Source: Isoperla grammatica
Lineage: Eukaryota > Arthropoda > Insecta > Plecoptera > Perlodidae
NCBI GenBank assembly: GCA_945910005.1
Contig: OX246741.1
Coordinates: forward strand, 34,687,488-34,751,487
Length of the DNA: 64,000 nucleotides
Direction: 5' to 3'
Below, piece by piece: positions 36,306-47,792 of the stretch (its first letter is position 1; the number at the start of each line of letters is the position of its first letter). The notes below the pieces were generated by a model. The model was not told the DNA's origin, ran no database searches, and was given only the letters and a program-made list of their open reading frames with translations. The position numbers and the translations under genes were made by a program.

Positions 36306-38914
36306 AGGCGCGTTCAGACAGAATGACTATGGACTAAGACTAACAATAGAGTAAGGCGGGTTCACACAAAATGACTAAGACTAACGATTAGTGTTTAAGA
36401 CTAACGATTTAAGGTTTAAAGGCGGGTTCACACAAAATGACTAAGACTAACGTTTAGTGTTTAAGACTAACGATTTAAGGTTTAACAGGGTTGAAGTATA
36501 CGATTTATGTTTAAGCGTTAACAAACTTTTATAGTGATAAGTGTTTAAGAACGAGTGATTAAGAAAGTTGATTTTCGATTGTTGGCATTGTTGAAATACA
36601 TTTGGGGATGGATGTTTTCGAGTACGTTGTTTTCCCAAGGCGTAATTACTCTATTGTTAGTCTTAAGGCTCGTGTACATCCACTTTGCGTACGCGTGAAA
36701 ATTATAGAAAATTATAGAAATTACGTTGGCCGTTCCCATCGAATGTTGAAAATTTTCTTAAGTAAACGTAAACCAATCAGAGCTCACGAATTTCCCACCA
36801 ATAGGGAACTTGCAACTGACTTCACAGCGGAACTACAACAATGTAACAAATGAATCGAACTGATTGACAAACAACGAGCTGTCAAAATAATAAAATTGCA
36901 ACATTATGAAGAAAACGCAAACTTGCAAGAAGCCTATATTTATTATTTTTTGAAGTACCTTTACCATTATTTGTATTAAAATCAATTCAATAATGGATGA
37001 CAATGTAGAAGTTATGGGCTTATTAAAAGTGAGTCGTTCATTGCTGTTTTATTTCTTTATGATAGAAATGTTGTGATGTGGTTTGGTTTGACACTTCGAT
37101 AAAGAAACAATGTAAGCTGTTCGTTTGTTTGCATGCGCCAATTAACCAAATTTTAGAAATTGGAAAAAGTTGGAGTTGAATCAACTTTTCGCGTCGTGAA
37201 ACGTACGTTAATTTTCTTAATTTCAATGTGCATGGTTACATGTAAATTCAATATGGCCAACTCGCTAATTTCTGGAAGTTACGTACGCTAAGTGGATGTA
37301 GATGGGCCTTAAGTCCATAGTCATTCTGTCTGAACGCGCCTTAACAGGGTTGAAGTATACGATTTATGTTTAAGCGTTAGCAAACTTTTATAGTGATTAG
37401 TGTTTAAGAACGAGTGATTAAGAAAGTTGATTTTCGATTGTTGGCATTGTTGAAATACATTTGGGGATGGATGTTTCCGAGTAAGTTGTTTTCCCAAGGC
37501 TTAATCACTCTATTGTTAACGCCCGTCTACATCCACTTAGCGTACGTAACTTCCAGAAATTAGCGAGTTGGCCATATTGAATTTACATGTAACCATGCAC
37601 ATTGGCTCGTGTACATCCACTTTGCGTACGTGTGAAAATTATAGAAAATTATAGAAATTACGGTAGCCGTTCCCATCGAATGTTGATAATTTTCTTAAGT
37701 AAACGTAAACCAATCAGAGCTCATGAATTTCCCACCAATAGGGAACTTGCAACTGACTTCAGAGCCAACAAATGAATCAAACTGATAAACAAACAAGGAG
37801 CTGTCAAAATTTTAAAATTGTAACATTATGAAGAAAACGAGGTATGGCGATAGTTTAACTGCGCACCAGTTAAAACTTTTAATTATGGGCAACCAAGTTG
37901 TGAGAGTTTTGAATGTTTCTTGTTTGTTTTGAAGATTTATTTTCAAAATAGAAATGTATAGAAATGTTGTGATGTGGTTTGGTTTGACACTTCGATAAAG
38001 AAACAATGTAAACTGTTGGTATGTTTGCTCTCTATTGCGCATGCGCCAATTAACCAAATTCTAGAAATTGGAAAAAAGTTGGAGTTGAATCAACTTTTCG
38101 CGTCGTGAAACGTACGTTAATTTTCCTAATTTCAATGTGCATGGTTACATAGAAATTCAATATGGCCAACTCGCTAATTTCTGGAAGTTACGTATGCTAA
38201 GTGGATGTAGACGGGCCTTTAAGACTCGTGTACATCCACTTAACTTACGCGTGAAAATTATAGAAAATTATAGAAATTACGTTAGCCGTTCCCATCGAAT
38301 GTTGGTAATTTTCTTAAGTAAACGTAAACCAATCAAAGCTCACGAATTTCCCACCAATAGGGAACTTGCAACTGACTTCACAGCCGAACTAAAACAATGT
38401 AACAAATGAATCGAACTGATTGACAAACAACGAGCTGTCAAAATAATAAAATTGCAATATTATGAAGAAAACGCAAACTTGCAAGAAGCCTAGATTTATT
38501 ATTTAATGAAGTACCTTTACCATTATTTGTATTAAAATCAATTCAATAATGGATGACAGTGTAGAAGTTATGGGCTTATTAAAAGTGAGTCGTCCATTGC
38601 TGTTTCATTTCTCTATGGTGGAAATGTTGTGATGTGGTTTGGTTTGACACTTCGATAAAGAAACAATGTAAGCTGTTCGTTTGTTTGCTCTCTTGCGCAT
38701 GCGCCAATTAACCAAATTCTAGAAATTGAAAAAAGTTGGAGTTGAATCAACTTTTCGCGTCGTGAAACGTACGTTAATTTTCCTAATTTCAATGTGCATG
38801 GTTACATGGAAATTCAATATGGCCAACTCGCTAATTTCTGGAAGTTACGTACGCTAAGTGGATGTAGACGGGCCTTTAGTCTTAGTCCATAGTCATTCTG
38901 TCTGAACGCGCCTT
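36306..38914. mobile_element. 2.6-kb nested MITE cluster
   Basis: Outer inverted ends: AGGCGCGTTCAGACAGAATG at 36306 and the complement ending at 38914, with a third copy of this end inside at about 37317-37342. Inside are three related elements of about 620-660 bp (36665-37310, 37602-38220, 38221-38877) whose ends are CTCGTGTACATCCACTT and the complement of CGTCTACATCCACTTAG, plus an inverted 85-bp end fragment at 37519-37603. A 165-bp block (36486-36650) is repeated at 37349-37515. No transposase is visible; the small ORFs are chance. Confidence 0.8.
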
Positions 38915-39169
38915 TACCGGGAACGCGTTTCAATCCCCAAAAATACCACCTGTTGAAATGTCCGGTACGCTTAGCGCGGTTAAAATTATTTGAGGGTAGT
39001 AGAAAATAATTGTTTCAAACAGAAGAAACTGACAGCGGTACGGGAAATTTAAAGTATCATATCACACGTAATGTAACTCATACTAAATGAGTAAATGACT
39101 CATTGTATAAAATAATATCAAGGTTGGCTTGAGTCTCGTTATTGTTATCTCTCGATGACTGCAAGTATC

Positions 39170-39350
39170 TGTGACAGCCTGAAACAAAGGTCGCCTCTTC
39201 TAGAAGATTCTACTTCGGGAGACCGCCGGTTCGATTCTGGCTACCCGCAATCATGATTGAAGGGTTTCTCACGGATCCCTGTTTTAGGGGTGAGGTCCGT
39301 TACACACCAGTTTCATCTAGGCTTAATGTGCCCAATCGCGCTTTGCACTG
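39170..39350 (+). mobile_element. tRNA-derived SINE-like sequence
   Basis: B-box-like GGTTCGATTCTGG at about 39227 followed by CTACCCGCAATC and a TGAAGG motif, matching the minus-strand element at 3250-3340. The A-box region is poorly conserved and the tRNA fold is not intact. Confidence 0.45.
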
Positions 39351-40499
39351 CACCTTTCTCCTACTCGCAGCGCTAGCTTTGTACCAGTATAAACCATGGG
39401 GGCTATAATAGCCCCCACAACTTTCTTGACAACATTCAAGAATAATTCTTGAAAGTTGTCACAGTCACAGTGGCAATACTCTACGTGGTTATTACTTGCT
39501 ATTTGCTGATTGAGCATTTTCCACGCGGTCCGCCGCAGCGATCAGAACGATGCTAATCAAGACGAATCAGTGAGTAAATTGTCACTGTGAGACAACTTTC
39601 AGGAAGATCCCCCCATCTCTAGGTACCAGCTCGGCAACCCGGCCGTCGAGGAACCGTAGTTCCCCCCTCTCACAGACTTCAGCTGGTAGTGGCGCGCAAT
39701 GTCCACTTGATCTCCGCCGTCGCTCGTCGAGGCTCGTCCATACACACATATTAGACTCGTCCCGAACTATCCATGCTCTAAGGGCTCGTTGAACTCGTAA
39801 GTTGGGAGTTCGACAAGCCTCCGCTAGACGGAGATCAAGTGGACCTTGAGTGGCACGTGTAGAGTAGGCCTACTACAATCAGAAAGAGCCAAGAGTATTT
39901 TGGATAGTTTTGAAGAAATGTACAAAGCCTGCTAGTAGAGTTCAATCCCAGCCTTAGAAAGAGGAAAAATACGTGTTACCGCTCAGCCGTCTTTATAATT
40001 AATTTGTTCGTTGGAATCCCATGCGCAACATACAGAAATCAGCTTTTCATGTGACAAGGGGGGTATTTAGATAGTTGGGAATTGTGTCCGAGGTCTATCT
40101 ATCTTATAGGGGTCGGGCCAGGATGCATAGAAGTCCCCTATAATAAGTAAGAAGACCCTATTTTCTTATTGGAAATATAACACAAAACAATACCTACCAG
40201 AGAAACCAGAAGATTCACATATCCTGGGAATACCTCTGCTTCAGGGCCTAAATTCACACACAGACAAATGTCTTATGACTGAGTAAAAGTTCGAAAATAC
40301 CTTCAGTCACGATGACAGGAATTGAACAGGCGACCAGTCGAGCTAGAATCTTGCACGCTAGGCAGTGATTCATGGAACAATGCAGCTGGTATCTAGTTTA
40401 TAGCCTCAGGGAGTACCAAGTAACTTGGTTGGCCAGATTTCAGCCACCGCCTCTTATGTCAGACAAACTGACCCACTTGTTGCGCTCAAACTCATATCA

Positions 40500-40572
40500 G
40501 TTTCCGTGGTGTAGCGGTTATCACATCTGCCTAACACGCAGAAGGTCCCCGGTTCGATCCCGGGCGGAAACA
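40500..40572 (+). tRNA. tRNA-Val (anticodon AAC), third copy
   Basis: Same 73-nt sequence as the two minus-strand copies, here on the plus strand. AAC anticodon, A box and B box intact, and a T5 terminator at 40575-40579. The 3' flank ACACATTTTTGTAAAA resembles those of the other two, which points to segmental duplication with inversion. Confidence 0.95.
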
Positions 40573-43500
40573 CATTTTTGTAAAATTTCTTCCTTAACAA
40601 AGTGATCCATTTTACATTTTTTCAAATGCACTTAAATTTTTGTTTTTTTCAGTAAAAAGCTTGCTTTGAAATACGTAGGCTGCATTACAATGTAGTTGAA
40701 AAAATACTTTTTTCTGAACTATATCTATAACAAACTAACAGATATATAGTTGTATATAGTTGTAGCTTGAGTTCAAGGCTGCATCCTCTTCCCAAATAGA
40801 AAAGTTATCTAATTCACGAAATGAAGTCCTATATTATTATTTATTATATAAATAATAACATTATATAAAATATCTTATTATATAATAAGACTATGGGGAA
40901 ACCGTGAGAGATGGAGGGGACTACTAAACAGCCTTCTGGTAATGGAAGAAGTGATCGAGGAAGAGGTTGAGGAGATGGTTGTGTCAGTGTCAGGCCTGGC
41001 TAGCCGGCAACGAAGACATTAGCCCAAGAAATGGAGTACTTCACTACTCCCCCCTACCTGATAATTAATGTTGGAAACGGGGCCAAGATACATATATAAA
41101 TAAATAATAATAATTAATGATTTGTATTTATAGTCTACCCACTCAGTTACAAGAACTGATATTCAGTGGGGAACATAAATATCAATGGTAGGGTCCCAAT
41201 AATGAGCACGTATGACAATGAAGGAAGAGGGATGTGTTGGTAAAAATACTTAGAAACATACTTCTTCATGAGTTATGAATGATCAATCAATCACTCACGT
41301 TTGGTTTTATTTAGCAATAACAACAAAATATTTAACAAAATCAAAAATTATTTTCAACAATGGTGTCATTATGACTCTGGTGACGAGTGTTCAAAGTGTG
41401 GGTCATTCAATATTTAAAAAATCAGCTGCATACTAATTTGTGGCGTAGTGTATGTTTTTGTACACAGAACACTTTTCTATGACAACAGACAATATTCAGT
41501 ACGTATTTTGTATTCTGTAAATTTTATTCAACAACAAAAGCAATTGAATGTCACTAGGTACGTAGAAAATAATAATAAGGACATACACTGTGGTGAAGGT
41601 TCTCTACAGCATACATTATCTAGATAACACAACGTCAACCAGGTCTCACAATTAACAACGTACCCAAACTTCTCCATATTTTAGGGGCTTACGTTTACTT
41701 GATCAGATCAGATATGACCTTTACTTCCTGCAGGACCCTAATGTCGCATGACCTTTACACCCGGACCACCGGAGCTTTAAGAACGCACCACCAATGCTTG
41801 AACTGGTGCCAGTTTCAACATTTTAAATCACATCTTTAAAATATATGGTCAGCTTCTATTAATGTGTAGCGTACTAGCCTACCCAAGCTAACAAAAGTTT
41901 TATACGTAGGCATAAATAAAACCTTTTCAAAATATATATATTCAAAATATATTGCAGGCATTTACTGATCTAATCCACTAACCTGCCACATCAGCAATAA
42001 TAAATCCGATGATCCGACAAGCGATCTGATCAATTTAACGGAATAGTCGTTCTGATCAGATCATGTTTACGTAAGCAAAGCTACCGATTGATTTACTCAG
42101 ATCAGGTAAACGTAAGCGCGCTTTGTGTAATATGGTGGGTCCCAGTGGGGGGAAGGTTGTGATGATGAGGGCCCCCCCTCCCCCCCCCCAAATAATAATT
42201 ATAAAACATTGGTAAAGACCTATGACCAGTTAAATAGGAGAGGGGGAATCGAGATGTAACTACATCATTTAAAAGTAGGCCTAAAGCCTTTCCCCCACGA
42301 ATAATTCTCTTGTACAATAGTACCACAATCTTAATTAAAAATAACATGTTACATATTTTAAACATCAGTGCTAAGGTTTTAACCTACAAGAGCACTGTGT
42401 ACGTGGAGCTAGTAAATAGTTAAGAGCTTATGGCATGGGCAAATTTACAACACACAACCCACTAACAAGTAATTATTTCAGTTTAAATAGAGTAGCAGTA
42501 CATATTTTAGCCAATTCTGTAAATAATTTTTTAGTTTGTATTGCATTTGCTAACATGTAATTGTAATATATTATAATATAATAGTAGTTACGGTAACTTA
42601 AATTAGTAGCCCGAGTCTCTGTAGGCTAACACCACCAATAACAATGTTTTGTAATTTACGCTTGTCTGAATTTGCAACACACTGGTCGATCATTGACGTG
42701 GACACTCCTGTTTGCAGCTACTCAAATCCTCTCTGGATCCAGTCTGGTGACAAGTTTGCACTTTTTACTCTCCCTCTAAAAGCACAGAAAGTACTGTGAA
42801 TGGTGTTTACGTAGTATGACATTGGCCAGAAGTTGAGTAGGACTATAGTTCGCAAGACCAAAGTTACAAAACACTCTAAGTTAGGAAGGAGCACAATTGA
42901 CAGCTGATAATACTACATCAATTAAAATCCAATTTGATGAAAGGTACTTTAATTCACAAGTTGCATTAAAAATGACTGTAAAACCATACAAAAGTTAATG
43001 ACTGTGGTTAAGTGGAAGCATTGTTTGCTTAGTTTACCTGTAGAGCATGCTATAACAATAATTAGATACTTAGTATCATATTACCGGTACCAGTAGTAAT
43101 GGGAAAATACAAAATAGCAATTTAATACCTAATATATTGTTGATTTACTAGTAATCAAAGGCCTACTTCAAAGTAAGCCTACATATATATGTATTTATCA
43201 CAAACAAGATCAAGATCATAATTCTTCAGATTAAATGAGTGAACATTGAACAATATAATTAAGATATCGACACACAAGTTAATTTTGTTTGCACAGCGGA
43301 TGATATACCGGTAGGCCAATTTCCAACTTTGACCAATGCCAAGTATTTGAAATGTGAGCCTAGCACAAAGCGCAGAACACTATAACGGAAGATATAAGTT
43401 CTAGGCAAGTCGCTAGGATTGGTCTGATCTGATACTGAATAGAATTTTCCCATTTCGTGGCAGTGGCAACTACTATTGCACAGATTTGCTTAATGAAATA

Positions 43501-44202
43501 AAATTGACCTGTTGTTTCATCACACATAAAGGCTATAAGTATATCACTTGTATGCAGTCAATTTAAATCATATTAATGCAATGACCAGTTGGGAATTACT
43601 TAGATGTTTCCAAATTAGAACACTATAATCTATCAAAAGTTCCGACAACAAAATACAAGCAGTTAGTACAAGAATGAAGACCCATAGTTGACTGTAAACA
43701 TCACCATAACATCACATCATATTTTCACCTCACACACGTTCAGTATTTCAGTCATACCCATACGGTAGTCACGAGTAGTTAATCCTGATCAGTGGTCAAA
43801 GATGAAACAAACAACCAACGAAAACCAAAATGCAGAAACTGATCACAATGACTGGAATCGATTTGAGAGCATTAATGCGAGAGTAAATTTAACTTCCTCT
43901 CAAGAACTTGAATTCAACATTAAGGCTTTTACTTATAGATGTACGTAAGTTCTTCTCCAGGCCGTCAAGTCGTTGTTCGTCTGTAGACTTTGCATCGAAT
44001 CGCAAACTTCCGTCGGTCGTGCCTCGGAGATTACGTCGACAGTCGACACAGAGAGACTCGTGCACACTTGAAGCGGTGGAGACGAGTTAATGCGTGTTTG
44101 TAGCTCGCGGACCGACCATCCTAGACCAGTGTGCGTGTGCACGTTACGAGCGCGAAATGTTAGTTTGCGTTAAGTCCCCTCGTGGCGGCACGTCGCACCG
44201 TG
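40573..44202. other. Intergenic, AT-rich, dispersed repeats
   Basis: No protein gene seen. The segment 41060-41110 contains ATTAATGTTGGAAACGGGG, an inverted copy of which lies at about 54383-54405 followed by (TAA)-rich DNA; this is a dispersed repeat end. TAGGCCTA and variants recur. From about 43930 to 44202 the DNA becomes GC-richer; it is downstream of the RAB18 stop and probably its 3' UTR. Confidence 0.45.
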
Positions 44203-46599
44203 TTAAACGAGGCTGCATTTCCAACCGCCGCAACTTGGCATGTATGTAGCTTCTCCGCCCGATACCTGTATCGAGCCGTGACCGCTACCGTACTTCTCCC
44301 ACAGGCCTGGTGTCTGGATTATCTGAAAATACAACAGTACCCGGCTAGTCTAGTGGGTTCATTCTTGCTTCCAATGCAAATGGAGCAGGGCTTGTATTCT
44401 GGACTGGGGGTTTCAACTTAACATTATTTTAACTTTGATAAATACAGCATATTATGTTGAATTGTAAGCTTTCACAGACTGGCTATACCTACAATTATGT
44501 TAGTTGTTTCAAGAAACACTTTCTTATGTAGGCCTATGGCTTAAGTAGGGACTAGGGTTTACTATTAACCCATGAAATGGAGGGGCAGGGCATGAACAAT
44601 GAAGAACTAGGCAACCACTACCTACCTAGGATGGATAGGCCTTAATTGTTGGCATCTTTTTTAAATGAATCGGAACTATTCAAAAACAACAAACATTTTG
44701 AAAGGGATCACAATTCAATATTCTAGAGAATTGGAATGGAATCAGCATTTCTCTATAGGTCCCTACCTACAAAATTTCAAATTTTACAAGGTTTTTATTA
44801 GTGGGACTACCATACCCTTCTGCCTGCCATAAGTTCAATTGATTCAAGATTGTTGGCTATATTTTCATGATGCTTCCCTTGCAATAGGCCTAATACTTAG
44901 CACAGTACTATAGTGTTCATTTCATTTGATGAATTTGTAAATTAATTGAATCACATGTCACACCAGAACAATAATTGTATTTTTCTTTTAATGCATATTT
45001 AGGTCTATATTCTGATCTACGGCAAGCCCTACAGAACCTACTGGTCGACTGAATTTAGGCTTACCTTCTGCACGAGTTCTTCAAAGGCACATTGAACTCC
45101 GTCTTTGGTCTTGGCGCTCGACTCTATGAACAAAGTGGCATGTCTCCGGGCAAACTTCATCCCATCTTCTCTGGTAACTTCACGCTTTTCCTATAAGGAC
45201 CAAACACATGATGGTTTCTTAAGATTCCAAACCATTGAGCAATTTAAAATAATATGCCTACACCTAGTTTTGTAAAATAGATATTTTAAACAAATTAAAA
45301 ATACTTATATACTAGGCCTAAAGCAGACTACTCGACGCCAACAGCAGTTGACAAAGAGCCACTGAAGCCATTAGGGTTCTGCCAGGTTAGAAAATCCTAA
45401 ACACTCAATGCTAGAAACTTATGGCCTCTCACAGTTGAAGACATTAGTTTTTACTAACAATATGAAGATAAACCTCTAGCATTTGGAAGAATGGCCAATT
45501 ATTTTATGTTCGTTGCTTGTCTACGGTCTAATAACATACCTTGTCTATTTTATTCCCGACCACCATTTTAATTATATTGCTCTTGGTTGAATATGTGTCT
45601 AACTCATCTAGCCATGTCTCAAGTTTGGCAAAGGAACTCTTATTGGTAACGTCGTAAACAAGGATAGCCCCCTGTGCATCTCGGTAGTAACTCGGTGTCA
45701 ACGTTCGAAAGCGTTCTTGGCCAGCTGTATCCTGAAAGAAAATTAGGAAAATGTATAGACATGGTAGACTGGTTAGACTCTTTCCGTTTTCAACATGTAG
45801 ACTTGAGCAGTATTCTGTATTCAACAAACAGAGACAGCACTATGATCCATACATTTATATTAGGCTAGCTATCAGAAACACAAAAGCCCACTTTTCAAGT
45901 GTCTGGAGGCCATGCAACGGTAAATACACAACCAGCAGAGAGCATGGGCACGAGAAGGCGACACAGAATGGCCAACAAATAGAACCGTTCCATCTCTGCC
46001 ATCGGTAGGACTAGCACACATTGATGTTCTCCGCGATTTGTTTGGTGTTCTCACCAAAACTCTATTTTTAGGTAAGTCTAGGCATTTTTAGGTAGGGCCT
46101 AGGTCCTAGGCCTAGGATACATTATTAAGACTGTTCGGTACACACCGACCGTCTCATGGAATAGGCCTAGGCCTAACTCACAAAATCAAAGCCCGACATT
46201 CCTCGTCAACGATCGCCCACTCACCCAAATGGCTAGTTTGACAGTGTTCCCTTCAGTTGTCACTTTCTTCGTTTTAAAATCTACTCCAATTGTAAGTGCC
46301 TGGTCTTCATCAAAGTTATCATCCGTGAAACGCAGCAAAAGACTGAAACACAACAAGTTGAACGATTAGCAGCCCTATGTTTACAATGAACAGCCTTGGT
46401 CCTAGGGGCCTACCTAGGCCTAGGCTTGGGCATTTATGGTTAATTCTAGGGATATATTACTGTAGCTCTTTCCCTAGGATAATGTTCTAAAGCTAATTAT
46501 TAGAGTATAATTAGGCTAGGGCTAATCCTACCTTGATTTTCCAACGCCACTTTCGCCAATAATGAGAATTTTCAAGGTTGTGAGAACTTCGTCTTCCAT
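44203..46599 (-). CDS. Rab18: Small GTPase RAB18, 5 exons, complete
   Basis: Rab-family GTPase acting in ER, lipid-droplet and vesicle trafficking. Minus-strand exons in order: 46599-46532, 46342-46225, 45731-45540, 45190-45065, 44322-44203; all introns are GT-AG and the join gives 207 residues, like the 206-residue vertebrate protein. Visible motifs: P-loop GESGVGKSS (residues 15-23), switch I region with ATIGVDF-like LTIGVDFK, switch [15 protein letters not shown] (G4) and ESSAK (G5). The [14 protein letters not shown] block and the exon 5 start [10 protein letters not shown] are specific to RAB18. The C-terminus CGGWKCSLV is a CAAX-like prenylation site, as expected for RAB18. The ATG begins [15 protein letters not shown], matching the family start. 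Introns are short and contain TAGGCCTA repeats. Confidence 0.96.
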
Positions 46600-46920
46600 T
46601 CTGGCGTAACCTTCTACGCCTTCTTTGGAGTACTTTTCCCTGATGTTCCCAAGTATTTAAATCGTAAGTTAAACAAATATGTACTTATCAACACTTTCCC
46701 ATTATTATTACAATTGTAGAACAATAAAATAATCTGTAAACACTACAAAAACTGCACTAGGCCTAGCCTAGGCCTATGACGACTTTGACAGAAAGGTGAT
46801 GTCACCCTCACCGCCTTTGAAATTGAACCAATCAACACTCACGTACGACACATTTTTTGTTTTCGAAGAGTTTTAAGCGGGAATTTGAAATCAGCTGTAT
46901 CCAAACCCGTTTAGAAAAAG

Positions 46921-47318
46921 TCGGTTTACACACTTGTCTAAGATTTAAGGTTTGAGATTTTATTTTCCTAACTGTTTTACTTAGGATCGCTACTTTTGGC
47001 CGGTTTAAATCTCTTTAACCTAGAATACGCCCACACACAGGGTTTCAGCCCTAGGTGGGTATTCTTCTTCTATTTGTAGGCCAAATACAGCTTAACAGTA
47101 TCATGTATTTTATCTTATGTACACTGTTTTGAAGACGAATAAAGACGCTTTGTATTGTATTGTATTGTATTGATTTATAAAACATCGCCTCTCATTGGCT
47201 GGGCTAAGAATGTTCGGTATAAGAGCTAACGTTGCTATGGTTTCCTTAGAAAGTGTGTGAACGCTATTTTCTCTTGATTTGATTTTGTTCAATCTTAAAC
47301 CTTAAGTGTGTAAACCGA
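46921..47318. mobile_element. MITE with TTTACACAC-type ends, second copy
   Basis: 398 bp with inverted ends TCGGTTTACACACTT and AAGTGTGTAAACCGA, each followed inward by a TTTAAGGTTT-like motif, as in the element at 36004-36295. It contains a GTATT microsatellite. Confidence 0.75.
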
Positions 47319-47445
47319 GCTTTAGTAAAATACCTGCTAGGAACAAGAAAAACAAAAAAATAACTAACTATTAAGTATTACCGGTAGAGTTCCTTCCCTC
47401 AAAACAAACCCTTTAAACCTTTTTTCAGAATTCATCTAGGACCCT

Positions 47446-47792
47446 AAAGGTCGGTGCACAATCGCCCGGTAACGATAACTGTAACGATAACGATAACGGG
47501 AATAAACTTCGATTCCATGTTAAACTACGATACGATGCACAACAGAGCTTCCCGTTACCGGGCCCGGTAACGGGAACGGGAAGTTCGCCAAGTTTTAACT
47601 TAACGTTACCGTTCCCGTCTGTACGTTACCGGGACCAATCAGAATCAAGCGTCCACGGCCTGTTAAAAGTATTAGCAAATAGCCGAGCGTCTGCTTAACG
47701 GGCAATTGTGCATCGAATGCCTTCCCGTTACCGTTTTATGGTTATCGTTATAGTTACAGTTATCGTTACCGGGCAATTGTGCACCGACCTTT
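47446..47792. mobile_element. 347-bp MITE with GTAACGATAAC-rich inverted ends
   Basis: Long inverted ends: AAAGGTCGGTGCACAAT at the left and ATTGTGCACCGACCTTT at the right, followed by CGCCCGGTAACGATAAC / GTTATCGTTACCGGGC. Subterminal tracts of GATAAC-like hexamers are repeated. TAA/TTA lies at the edges. No ORF. Confidence 0.8.

Noticed and set aside
40890..41060. Possible retroelement 3' coding fragment
   Set aside because: Some resemblance in composition to a LINE C-terminus, but frames are broken and no domain could be identified.
44182..44421. Plus-strand ORF over the last RAB18 exon
   Set aside because: The minus strand encodes the RAB18 C-terminus with correct splice phase; the plus frame has no family resemblance.
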